A stretch of DNA of 6,089 nt. Origin: Ignavibacteriaceae bacterium. GTDB taxonomy: Bacteria > Bacteroidota > Ignavibacteria > Ignavibacteriales > Ignavibacteriaceae. The number at the start of each line of letters is the position of its first letter. Position 1 is the first letter of the stretch. A program made the position numbers and the translations under genes. The DNA lies in assembly GCA_025449775.1 (NCBI GenBank), contig JANWIS010000194.1, forward strand, positions 1 through 6,089. Direction: 5' to 3'. The notes below the pieces were generated by a model that made no database searches, was not told the DNA's origin, and saw nothing but the letters and a program-made list of their open reading frames with translations. Of this stretch, positions 1 through 6,085 are shown in pieces.

Positions 1-1784
1 AAATCTTCCGGCTTTCTTTCGGTAAGAAGCATTTTAAAAGTAAAAATAATGTATTTTATTATTTGCTTAATTTCAGGTTCAAGAAGATTCATCCTATAAT
101 CCTTAACATACTTTAAAAACACATAAGTAACTTCAGCAAGTTTCAGAACATCATAAAGCTTAACGGAAGCAGAAATTTTAGCTATTAAGCGCAATATATT
201 GTTAAGTTCGCTTATTTTCTCCAATGCATCAAACTTACTGTACTCTCCTTTTAGTGATTCCATACCTGTAAAGCTTTTTTCAAATTCCTTAATTAAATAT
301 TTTAATTTAAAATTAGCTGAATCAAGCTGTGACTGATTTACCGATGGCTTTTCCCTTACTAGTTCTACTTCCTCTATTTCTTTTGCATCAGAATATTTCT
401 CTTCAGCAGATTCTTCTTTATTTTCCGTCAAATCTTCTTTTGTGATGTTTTCAGATACCTGCGGATCTTCATCGGAAAGTTCTTCTACTTCAGCTTTATT
501 CATATCCGACTTAAGTTTTTCTATTTTATCAACCATCGTATCATAATTTAGATAATCTTCTCCTTTTATTAAGCTGTTGACAAGCGCTAAAGAAGAATCC
601 AGCAACTTTATTCTTTCACCGGATAATATTTTAGAATTACTGATCGATTTTGTAAAATAGAGGTTCATCGTCAGAAAAATATCCGCAATTAAATCAAACG
701 ACAGCTGTCTTGAAAGATTTGAAAGCTCACTTGTTATTTCTATAATTTCTGTCAGACCCTGCAGGCATTTTTCCCCTAGCTTGCCTGTTTCATCCATGCA
801 GTCATTTTCAACAGCTGCAAAGAGTTTTTCAAGAATTTTGACTTCTTCAAAAAATCTGCTTTCAAATTTATAATATGCCTCGCTGGTAATTGCTTCTTCT
901 TTAACATGTTCTGTTTGATTCGCAGACTTTCTAACTACAATTTCAACTTCAGGAAGCTCTTCGTTAATTATTGAATCGGTTTCTTCAATTTTTCCATCAT
1001 CCTGAGCCTGTTCATCTTCAGTTATAATTTCACTTTCCAAATCAATTGCGCCTTGTGATTCATCACCTGTGATTTCTTCATCATTTTCTTCTTCAGAAAT
1101 TAATTGTTCCTCTGTTTTATTAATCTGTGTGTTTACCTCGTCCGTTTCTTGTTCATACTCTGTCTCAGTTTCATCTGCTGCGCTTTCATTCTCAGAATCT
1201 ACCACGACTTTTTGTTCTGTTTCAGCATTTTCAATTGATTCATTCATACTGTCAAGCTCAAAGACTTCCGCTTCGCCTGTATGTGCGCTCACATTTTCTA
1301 TTAAGGTCAGCTTAGAATCTCCCGGCTCATCATCTGATTCATCGCCCACATCTTCAATTTTTTCTATCTCTATTAAATTACTTTCATTATTGGTTTCATC
1401 AACATCTATCTTTACAGTACTTCTGTTATCCTTAGCTTCGGGTTCTTCTGTTATATTCTCAATTGCCTCCTGAACATTTTCACCTTTGTAATGACTGATT
1501 TTTTCACAAATTTTTGTAAGGTTCAGCACATCATATTCAAAATTATCTCTGAGGTTAAATATTGTTACATGCGATTTATCAATCTTATCCGAAATATAAA
1601 GCAGATATTTAAAAAGAATTTCCAATCCTGCAGTTTTCCCCGCCAGATATGTAACTTTCATCACATCATCAACTGACATGATACTATCTACAAGCTTTCT
1701 CAAACGATAATTATCCTTAAATTCACTGCCTGAATTCACAACAGTATATAAAAGATAATTAATGTAATCTTTTTTAAACGTCAT
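1..1784 (-). CDS. Large acidic, helix-rich protein of unknown function; 3' end beyond window
   Basis: I do not recognise this gene. It reads from an ATG at 1784 down to base 1 without a stop: 594 codons plus two bases, so the C-terminus is missing. Visible layout: residues 1-105 are probably helical (e.g. GLEILFKYLLYISDKI near 53-68); about 105-300 is a low-complexity linker dominated by Glu and Asp; about 303-430 is helical; about 430-478 is a second acidic linker; 488-594 is helical again. There is no signal peptide or clear membrane segment, so it is probably cytoplasmic. The helical pairs at 364-410 and 545-591 can be aligned without gaps and have the rhythm of the C-terminal helices of HPt/CheA-P1 domains, but no H-x-x-K-G phosphorylation motif is seen, so this is only a suggestion. 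It starts 21 bases after the alr stop with no convincing SD, probably as the last visible gene of the aspA-alr transcript. The reading frame is very likely real; the function is unknown. Confidence 0.85.
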   Translation of the reverse strand, partial: MTFKKDYINYLLYTVVNSGSEFKDNYRLRKLVDSIMSVDDVMKVTYLAGKTAGLEILFKYLLYISDKIDKSHVTIFNLRDNFEYDVLNLTKICEKISHYKGENVQEAIENITEEPEAKDNRSTVKIDVDETNNESNLIEIEKIEDVGDESDDEPGDSKLTLIENVSAHTGEAEVFELDSMNESIENAETEQKVVVDSENESAADETETEYEQETDEVNTQINKTEEQLISEEENDEEITGDESQGAIDLESEIITEDEQAQDDGKIEETDSIINEELPEVEIVVRKSANQTEHVKEEAITSEAYYKFESRFFEEVKILEKLFAAVENDCMDETGKLGEKCLQGLTEIIEITSELSNLSRQLSFDLIADIFLTMNLYFTKSISNSKILSGERIKLLDSSLALVNSLIKGEDYLNYDTMVDKIEKLKSDMNKAEVEELSDEDPQVSENITKEDLTENKEESAEEKYSDAKEIEEVELVREKPSVNQSQLDSANFKLKYLIKEFEKSFTGMESLKGEYSKFDALEKISELNNILRLIAKISASVKLYDVLKLAEVTYVFLKYVKDYRMNLLEPEIKQIIKYIIFTFKMLLTERKPED

Positions 1785-1805
1785 TGTACTTTTATCATAT
1801 AAAAT

Positions 1806-2954
1806 TTACCCGTTTAAATAAATTCTTTCTACTCTATCGGCAACGGCGCAAAGCGGTTCATATGGAATCATACCGCAGATTCCGGCAATCTTATCAGCAC
1901 CCAGTTTAAATCTGTTTTCTTCGCCCATCAACAATACATCATCCCCAATTTTTACTTTGTGAGATGAGCCAAGTTCAACCATTATCCAGTCCATTGTAAC
2001 TGAGCCAACTTGTCTGTAAAACTTTTTGTTAATTAGTGTTTTTGATTTATTTGTAAGTAAACGTGAATAGCCATCACCATAACCAATTGGAACTGAACCT
2101 ATAAAAACCGGTTTTTTTGTAAAAAATTTTCGTCCATAAGAAATACTTTCGCCTTTATCGACTTTCTTTATATACGTTACCTTGGATTTCAAATTCATAA
2201 TCGGTTTAAGCTTAATTTTATTCCTGATTCCATTTCCCGGATAGTATCCATATAACAATAACCCCGGACGAACCATATTAAAATATGAATCCTTTAAATC
2301 AAGCACTGCCCCGCTGTTAGCTGCATGAACTATCGGAAATTCTAATCCTGCTTTTCTCAGCTCATTAAGCAAATCATTAAACCTGCTTAGCTGGAGCTTG
2401 GAGAAAGATTTATTCTTAAGTTCAGATGCTGCAAAATGAGTAAATATCCCTTCAATCTCAAGATTCTTTAATGCGGCAACCTGCAGAATATTCCTGTAAG
2501 CTCTTTTGTAATCCAGTCCAATCCTTCGCATCCCGGTATCAACTTTAATATGTATCTTAAATTTATTTCTAAACTTAGTACTGTATTCATTGAGAAATTT
2601 TGCAGTATCAAAAGATGCTACAGTTGCAGTAAGTTTATGCTCATGTAATATTGAAACATACTTTTCCGGTTCTAGTTTTGAATGTACAAGCGTTCCAAAA
2701 ACGAGTATTTGAGTATTTGGTATTAATTTTCTTAAACGAATCGCCTCGTCATAATTTGCAACCCCAAGAAAATCGACACCTAAATCAACGAGTTTTTTAC
2801 TTACCTGATCTATACCATGCCCGTATGCATTTGCTTTTACAACTCCGCAAATTTTAATCTTCTTCTTTTGCTGTCCGCGGTGAATATGATGCTTAATTTG
2901 CTCAACATTAAAAGCGAGTTTTGTAAAATCTATTTCTGCGCGGGTTGGATTCAC
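1806..2954 (-). CDS. alr: Alanine racemase (PLP-dependent)
   Basis: Interconverts L- and D-alanine with pyridoxal phosphate in the cytoplasm, supplying D-Ala for peptidoglycan. The protein has 382 residues, a normal full length. The N-terminal TIM barrel carries the family PLP motif VVKANAYGHG, with Lys40 as the expected Schiff-base lysine. DTGMRRIG (139-146) supplies the conserved substrate-side Arg, and MVRPGLLLYG (227-236) the Arg that contacts the PLP ring nitrogen. The C-terminal beta domain has ISYG with Tyr273 as the second catalytic base, then IGYGDGYSR (290-298), GSVTMDW (317-323) and an ending of the family type, IPYEPLC...RVERIY. The start is GTG: it is the first possible start after the in-frame aspA stop, and it gives the usual xxPTxAEID beginning. 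No SD lies in front, so translation is probably coupled to aspA, six bases upstream. All key residues are present. Confidence 0.96.
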   Translation of the reverse strand: MNPTRAEIDFTKLAFNVEQIKHHIHRGQQKKKIKICGVVKANAYGHGIDQVSKKLVDLGVDFLGVANYDEAIRLRKLIPNTQILVFGTLVHSKLEPEKYVSILHEHKLTATVASFDTAKFLNEYSTKFRNKFKIHIKVDTGMRRIGLDYKRAYRNILQVAALKNLEIEGIFTHFAASELKNKSFSKLQLSRFNDLLNELRKAGLEFPIVHAANSGAVLDLKDSYFNMVRPGLLLYGYYPGNGIRNKIKLKPIMNLKSKVTYIKKVDKGESISYGRKFFTKKPVFIGSVPIGYGDGYSRLLTNKSKTLINKKFYRQVGSVTMDWIMVELGSSHKVKIGDDVLLMGEENRFKLGADKIAGICGMIPYEPLCAVADRVERIYLNG

Positions 2955-2960
2955 TAACTG

Positions 2961-4349
2961 TTATAGTCCCGGTTTGGTTAGTTTCATCAAGTCAAGAACT
3001 TTATTAAGTTTTTTCTCAGGCATTATATTTTTTTCTCTTATTACATCCATTATTGACCTGCCTGTTTTAACTGATTCCTTCGCAATCTCCGCAGCTCTGG
3101 CGTAACCTATAATCGGGTTTAGTGCAGTTACAATACTAATTGATTTTTCTGCATACTCGCGAGCTTTTTTCTTATCGGCAATGAGTCCAGCCACACACTT
3201 TTCATCAAATGCCTTAAGTGCATTTTTCAATATTTCAATCATCCATATAATATTAAATATCATAACTGGCATCATTACGTTCAGCTCTAATTGCCAGGCT
3301 TGTGAGCACATCATAATAGTATGGTTGTTTCCCATCACCTGGTATAAAACCTGATTCATCATTTCTGCCATTGAAGGATTAACTTTCCCCGGCATAATCG
3401 AAGAGCCCGGCTGTACAGCGGGCATTATAATCTCAGCAAAACCTGTAGTCGGACCCGAGGCAAGCAGCCTTAAGTCGTTTGTAATCTTAGTCATATCAAT
3501 AGCAAAATTGTTAATTGCCGATGAAAGCTCCATAAATGGAAGCATGCTTTGCATAGCTTCAAAATAATTTCTGGTAGGCTTTAGTTTTAACCCAGTAACT
3601 TTAGAAAGATTTTGTACCATGAGTGCCCTGTATTTTGCATGAGTATTTAAGCCGGTGCCTACTGCTGTTCCGCCAATACCCATTTCTGAGAGATGTTTCT
3701 GAGTTGATGCAATTAGGTCGTAATGCTTACTGACAATCTCTGAATATCCCTCAAATTCCTGCCCAAGAGTTATAGGAGCGGCGTCCTGCAGGTGCGTTCT
3801 GCCCGATTTGATAACTTTCGAAAATTCTTTTGCCTTTTTTTCTAATGTTTTCTGGAAGTGTTTAATTACAGGAAGAAGCTTTTGAACCATTATTAATGAA
3901 GCTATCCTCATAGCAGTCGGAAAAGTATCATTTGTGGACTGCGCCATATTTACATGGTCGTTGGGATTAATAAACTTGTAATCACCTCTTTTGCCGCCGA
4001 GTATTTCAATACCACGGTTTGCCAGAACTTCGTTTGTATTCATATTATGCGAAGTACCCGCTCCCGCCTGATAGACATCAACTACAAAATGTTCTCTGTA
4101 TTTTCCTTTTAAAACTTCATCCGAAGCTTTTACAATTGCACCTGCAATTTTTTTATCAAGAATACCCAGCTCTGCATTAGTCATTGCTGCTGCTTTTTTA
4201 ATATATACATAAGCATCCACCATTACCGGGTAGGCTTTCCATCCGCTAACAGGAAAATTTTCAACTGCTCTTTGTGTCTGAACTCCGTAATATGCTTCAA
4301 AAGGGATTTGAATTTCTCCTAAGGAATCTTTTTCCATCCGCGTTTTCAA
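2961..4349 (-). CDS. aspA: Aspartate ammonia-lyase (aspartase), fumarase/aspartase superfamily
   Basis: Reversibly deaminates L-aspartate to fumarate and ammonia in the cytoplasm, normally as a homotetramer. The protein has 462 residues, close to known aspartases. Motifs in order: YYGVQTQRAVENF (20-32), GAGTSHNMNTNEVLANRG (96-113), NPNDHVNMAQSTND (128-141), SGRTHLQDA (182-190), GTGLNT (231-236), and the flexible catalytic loop GSSIMPGKVNP (315-325). Residues matching the recalled Bacillus aspartase active site (Thr99, Ser138, Thr139, Thr185, His186, Ser316, Lys322, Asn324) all fall at a constant offset of two. The call over class II fumarase (fumC) rests on QLELNVMMPV (353-362), TALNP (408-412) and the TKPG ending; fumarases have a different ELNV context. 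The start is TTG: an SD lies 8 bases upstream, and an internal ATG at Met5 would be 20 bases from it. Trp352 stands where I recall Gly in close relatives. It is the first gene of the probable operon with alr. Confidence 0.93.
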   Translation of the reverse strand: MKTRMEKDSLGEIQIPFEAYYGVQTQRAVENFPVSGWKAYPVMVDAYVYIKKAAAMTNAELGILDKKIAGAIVKASDEVLKGKYREHFVVDVYQAGAGTSHNMNTNEVLANRGIEILGGKRGDYKFINPNDHVNMAQSTNDTFPTAMRIASLIMVQKLLPVIKHFQKTLEKKAKEFSKVIKSGRTHLQDAAPITLGQEFEGYSEIVSKHYDLIASTQKHLSEMGIGGTAVGTGLNTHAKYRALMVQNLSKVTGLKLKPTRNYFEAMQSMLPFMELSSAINNFAIDMTKITNDLRLLASGPTTGFAEIIMPAVQPGSSIMPGKVNPSMAEMMNQVLYQVMGNNHTIMMCSQAWQLELNVMMPVMIFNIIWMIEILKNALKAFDEKCVAGLIADKKKAREYAEKSISIVTALNPIIGYARAAEIAKESVKTGRSIMDVIREKNIMPEKKLNKVLDLMKLTKPGL

Positions 4350-4357
4350 TAAATTTA

Positions 4358-4364
4358 TCCTTTT
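4358..4364 (-). promoter_or_regulatory. Shine-Dalgarno site that decides the aspA TTG start
   Basis: Read on the minus strand this is AAAAGGA, followed by 8 bases (TAAATTTA) and then TTG at 4349. This spacing is ideal for TTG and too long, 20 bases, for the next in-frame ATG at 4337. It is the clearest SD in the window; the other genes lack one. Confidence 0.7.
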
Positions 4365-4421
4365 CTCTTAATTTTTAATGAATTTCACATACTGTATTAA
4401 AGTGATGAATTGTTTAAAATT

Positions 4422-4431
4422 ATTAGCTAAT
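4422..4431. promoter_or_regulatory. Palindrome in the aspA / LolA-like divergent region, possible operator
   Basis: ATTAGCTAAT is a perfect 10-bp palindrome near the middle of the 119-bp region between two divergent genes. An outer imperfect pair, ATTGTT (4409-4414) and AACAAT (4434-4439), surrounds it but is not exactly co-centred. A dimeric regulator could bind here, but palindromes of this size also arise by chance in DNA this rich in A and T. Confidence 0.25.
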
Positions 4432-4459
4432 TTAACAATTAATTATTATTAGTTATAGA
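4432..4459 (+). promoter_or_regulatory. Possible promoter for the exported LolA-like protein gene
   Basis: TTAACA (4432-4437), a 16-bp spacer and TATAGA (4454-4459) resemble a -35/-10 pair. They lie so close to the ATG at 4469 that the leader would be only a few bases. TAAAAT at 4460-4465 is another -10-like string. AT-rich sequence makes chance matches common, so this is weak. Confidence 0.2.
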
Positions 4460-4468
4460 TAAAATTTT

Positions 4469-5224
4469 ATGAAAACATTTTTGAGCATCCTTTTAACGGT
4501 AGTAATTTTCGGAGCTGTAAACCTTTATTCACAGGATTCAACTGAAATCAGCCGGATTATCAAAGAGGTCAACACCCGTTCGGCTGAAATTGATAACATT
4601 TTATCAGAGGGTGAAAGTGCAATCAAAACCCCAAAGATGGATGAGTCAGGTTCAATTGAAATTCATGTTAAAAAGAAAGATGATGTATGGTTTAAGATTG
4701 AAGGTCCGCTGGGAATAGACGCAGCAACAGGGCATTTTAACCGCGAACGCTTTACATTTTTTGATGATTTGAACGATGTTGTAACTACGGGCTCCTCTAC
4801 TATAATGAACATAGGGTCACTAACCAGAATAAGGTGCACATTTGACGATATGGTGAACGCATTTTCAGGCACCGTGAGAATACCTAAGGGGAAAAAGGAT
4901 GAGCTTTCAATGAGTGAAGAAGGCGGGCAATATGTTCTTTCATTAAAGCGGGGAACTATAACAAGAAAATACTGGGTGGATAAAACAAATTACTCTGTTT
5001 ATAAATATATCTATCTCAACAAATCCGGCATAACATTAATATCGTTTGAGTTTTCAAACTTTAGAGACCATGGAAGCGGTTCATATGCAAAAAAAGTGGA
5101 AATAAGAAGACCTAAACAGGGCGAATATTTTAAACTAACCATGGAGGAGGTTAGCTTAAATCAAACTTATCTCGATTTTAAGGTTGATTATCCAAGTGAC
5201 GTGCGGGTTAGAAACTGGAAGTAG
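4469..5224 (+). CDS. Exported LolA-like / DUF4292-type protein
   Basis: The protein has 251 residues. The N-terminus is a signal peptide: Lys2, a hydrophobic core at about 4-17, and a likely cut after YSQ at residue 22. No lipobox Cys is present, so the product should be soluble in the periplasm or associated with the outer membrane rather than a lipoprotein. The mature part looks like a curved beta-sheet protein of the LolA/LolB type: GSIEIHVKKKDDVWFKIEGP followed by LGIDAATGHFNRERFTFFDD (61-100), typical of DUF4292-like proteins, then FDDMVNAFSG (125-134), TRKYWVDKTNYSVYKY (165-180) and a C-terminal stretch with SLNQTYLDFKVDYP. Proteins of this fold bind lipid or lipoprotein acyl chains, and a role in outer-membrane biogenesis is inferred from that alone. 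The assignment is from memory of sequence patterns. There is no SD, and the ATG is the only start that gives a proper signal peptide. It is transcribed away from aspA. Confidence 0.85.
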   Translation: MKTFLSILLTVVIFGAVNLYSQDSTEISRIIKEVNTRSAEIDNILSEGESAIKTPKMDESGSIEIHVKKKDDVWFKIEGPLGIDAATGHFNRERFTFFDDLNDVVTTGSSTIMNIGSLTRIRCTFDDMVNAFSGTVRIPKGKKDELSMSEEGGQYVLSLKRGTITRKYWVDKTNYSVYKYIYLNKSGITLISFEFSNFRDHGSGSYAKKVEIRRPKQGEYFKLTMEEVSLNQTYLDFKVDYPSDVRVRNWK

Positions 5225-5314
5225 CGCATTTGAAAATTACTTAGTTTTTAAAAAAGTTTTTACAGATTATCAGCTATAAATCATTAATTAATTACTCCCT
5301 TAACGGTATATTAT

Positions 5315-5337
5315 TAAATAAGTTTATTTATTTTTTT
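5315..5337 (+). terminator. Weak AT-only hairpin with T-tract
   Basis: TAAATA (5315-5320), loop AGTT, TATTTA (5325-5330), then seven T. It lies 90 bases after the LolA-like gene and 24 bases before the next start. The stem has no GC pairs, so it would be a poor terminator. It may instead be simply AT-rich spacer. Confidence 0.25.
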
Positions 5338-5361
5338 AGCAGTAAGTATTATTTTTAACAG

Positions 5362-5607
5362 ATGGATAACGGAAAAACATATTGCAGCTGCGGAGCAGAA
5401 CACGATTTTGACGGTAATACCGTCAAAAAATTTAAGTGGCCGGAAAAACCTGAATATATAGAGTGCAGTGAATGCCCTGAATGCAACCCGGAACTGCTGG
5501 AAAATATTGAAGACCATGAGGATGAAGCTTATAAACAAAATGGCGAGGCAAATATCCTGCCGGAAGATATAAATATTGAAGAAGATTTCGAAGACGAGGA
5601 ATATTAA
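5362..5607 (+). CDS. Small acidic Cys-rich protein, unknown function
   Basis: I do not recognise this gene. The product has 81 residues, 26 of them Asp or Glu. The first half holds a possible metal site: Cys8, Cys10 and His14 (YCSCGAEHDF), then Cys35, Cys38 and Cys41 (CSECPEC), a zinc-ribbon-like spacing with about 24 residues between the two clusters. The aromatic/basic stretch KKFKWPEKP (22-30) lies between them. The second half, from about residue 44, is an acidic and probably disordered tail ending EEDFEDEEY. No signal peptide or membrane segment is seen. The ATG has no SD, as with most genes here. It sits between an exported-protein gene and a very basic small protein in the same direction; an operon with either is possible but not shown. 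The regular Cys pattern and rising acidity argue for a real gene. Confidence 0.7.
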   Translation: MDNGKTYCSCGAEHDFDGNTVKKFKWPEKPEYIECSECPECNPELLENIEDHEDEAYKQNGEANILPEDINIEEDFEDEEY

Positions 5608-5700
5608 TTATTTGAGTGTTTCCTGATACGAGAACCTTTCCCCTTTCTGAATTATTATCTTAAAATAAGCACCATCCAGAAACTTAAATTTTTACAAGTC

Positions 5701-5922
5701 ATGCCTGCAAAGAAAAAAGGTACAAAACGCAGATACGGTCCTGCTGCGCAAAAATCCGTTGAGCGCGCAATACATAAGGAAAAACGAGGTACGTTAAAGA
5801 GCGGACACTCCGGAAAAACTGTGAAAAGCAGAGAGCAAGCTATAGCAATCGGACTTTCCGAAGCTAGAAAAAAAGGTGCCAAGGTACCGGCCCCTCCTAA
5901 AAAGAGAAAGAAAACATCTTAA
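5701..5922 (+). CDS. Very basic DUF6496-type small protein
   Basis: The protein has 73 residues, 24 of them Lys or Arg. The diagnostic part is about 31-63: TLKSGHSGKTVKSREQAIAI followed by GLSEARKKGAKVP, which matches the pattern I know from DUF6496 proteins (a G-x-L-x-S-G core, then K-x-V-K-S-x-x-Q-A-I-A-I-G-L-S-E-A-R). Function is not established; the high charge suggests nucleic-acid binding, but that is inference. The N-terminus MPAKKKGTKRRYG and the tail PPKKRKKTS are extra basic arms. There is no signal peptide and no SD; the start fits the usual length. The gap of 93 bases after the acidic small gene holds no gene I can support. The stop lies 16 bases before a strong hairpin terminator. 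Confidence 0.85.
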   Translation: MPAKKKGTKRRYGPAAQKSVERAIHKEKRGTLKSGHSGKTVKSREQAIAIGLSEARKKGAKVPAPPKKRKKTS

Positions 5923-5938
5923 ATAAAATTTATCATAA

Positions 5939-5964
5939 AAAAAGGCAGCCTAAGCTGCCTTTTT
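5939..5964. terminator. Bidirectional intrinsic terminator between DUF6496 gene and tRNA-Leu
   Basis: GGCAGC (5944-5949), loop CTAA, GCTGCC (5954-5959): six GC-rich pairs, extended by A5/T5 on the flanks. T-tracts on both strands let it serve both convergent genes. On the minus strand the hairpin begins directly after the encoded CCA of the tRNA. Confidence 0.9.
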
Positions 5965-6048
5965 GGTGCGGGAAGGTGGACTTGAACCCCCATGCCTTGT
6001 GAGCGCCACCCCCTCAAGATGGTGCGTCTGCCATTTCGCCAGTCCCGC
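5964..6048 (-). tRNA. tRNA-Leu, anticodon GAG
   Basis: 85 bases including an encoded CCA (5966 to 5964). It folds as a long-variable-arm tRNA: acceptor GCGGGAC / TTCCCGC with discriminator A; D arm GCG / CGC with the Leu-type AGACGC; anticodon stem CCATC / GGTGG with loop TTGAGGG, giving anticodon GAG for CUU and CUC codons; a 14-base variable arm; T loop TTCAAGT. Oddities: C7-U66 at the base of the acceptor does not pair, and the T stem GGGGG / CCACC has an internal G-A mismatch. The remaining stems pair, apart from permitted G-U pairs. Confidence 0.95.
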
Positions 6049-6077
6049 AAGAAAACTGGTTTTTTGCTGCAGAATTA

Positions 6078-6085
6078 CAAATTTA
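6078..6085 (-). promoter_or_regulatory. Bacteroidota-type -7 promoter element for tRNA-Leu
   Basis: On the minus strand this reads TAAATTTG, an exact fit to the TAnnTTTG -7 consensus known for Bacteroidota housekeeping sigma factors. It would start transcription about 24 bases before the mature tRNA end, a plausible leader. The partner -33 element would lie outside the window. Confidence 0.4.

Noticed and set aside
1069..1473. Plus-strand Ser-rich open frame, 134 codons
   Set aside because: It is the complement of the Glu/Asp-rich linker of the long minus-strand gene; low complexity and no start signal.
1127..1676. Two short plus-strand open frames
   Set aside because: Both lie within the minus-strand gene and show no recognisable protein.
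2651..2857. Plus-strand open frame of 68 codons
   Set aside because: Antisense to the well-supported alr coding region.
2961..4349. Class II fumarase (fumC) as an alternative to aspA
   Set aside because: The QLELNVMMPV segment and TKPG ending are of the aspartase type, although some parts such as GGTAVGTGLNTH also occur in fumarases.
4663..4872. Minus-strand open frame of 69 codons
   Set aside because: Antisense to the exported LolA-like protein gene; no motif.
5314..5538. Minus-strand open frame of 74 codons with hydrophobic residues
   Set aside because: Overlaps the Cys-rich acidic gene; the hydrophobic look comes from the complement of Glu/Lys codons and AT-rich spacer.
5655..5882. Minus-strand open frame of 75 codons
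   Set aside because: Antisense to the DUF6496-type gene, which matches a known family.
6051..6066. AAAACTGGTTTT-like hairpin before the tRNA
   Set aside because: Only A/T pairs with a four-base loop; too weak to call a terminator, and it lies in the tRNA leader.
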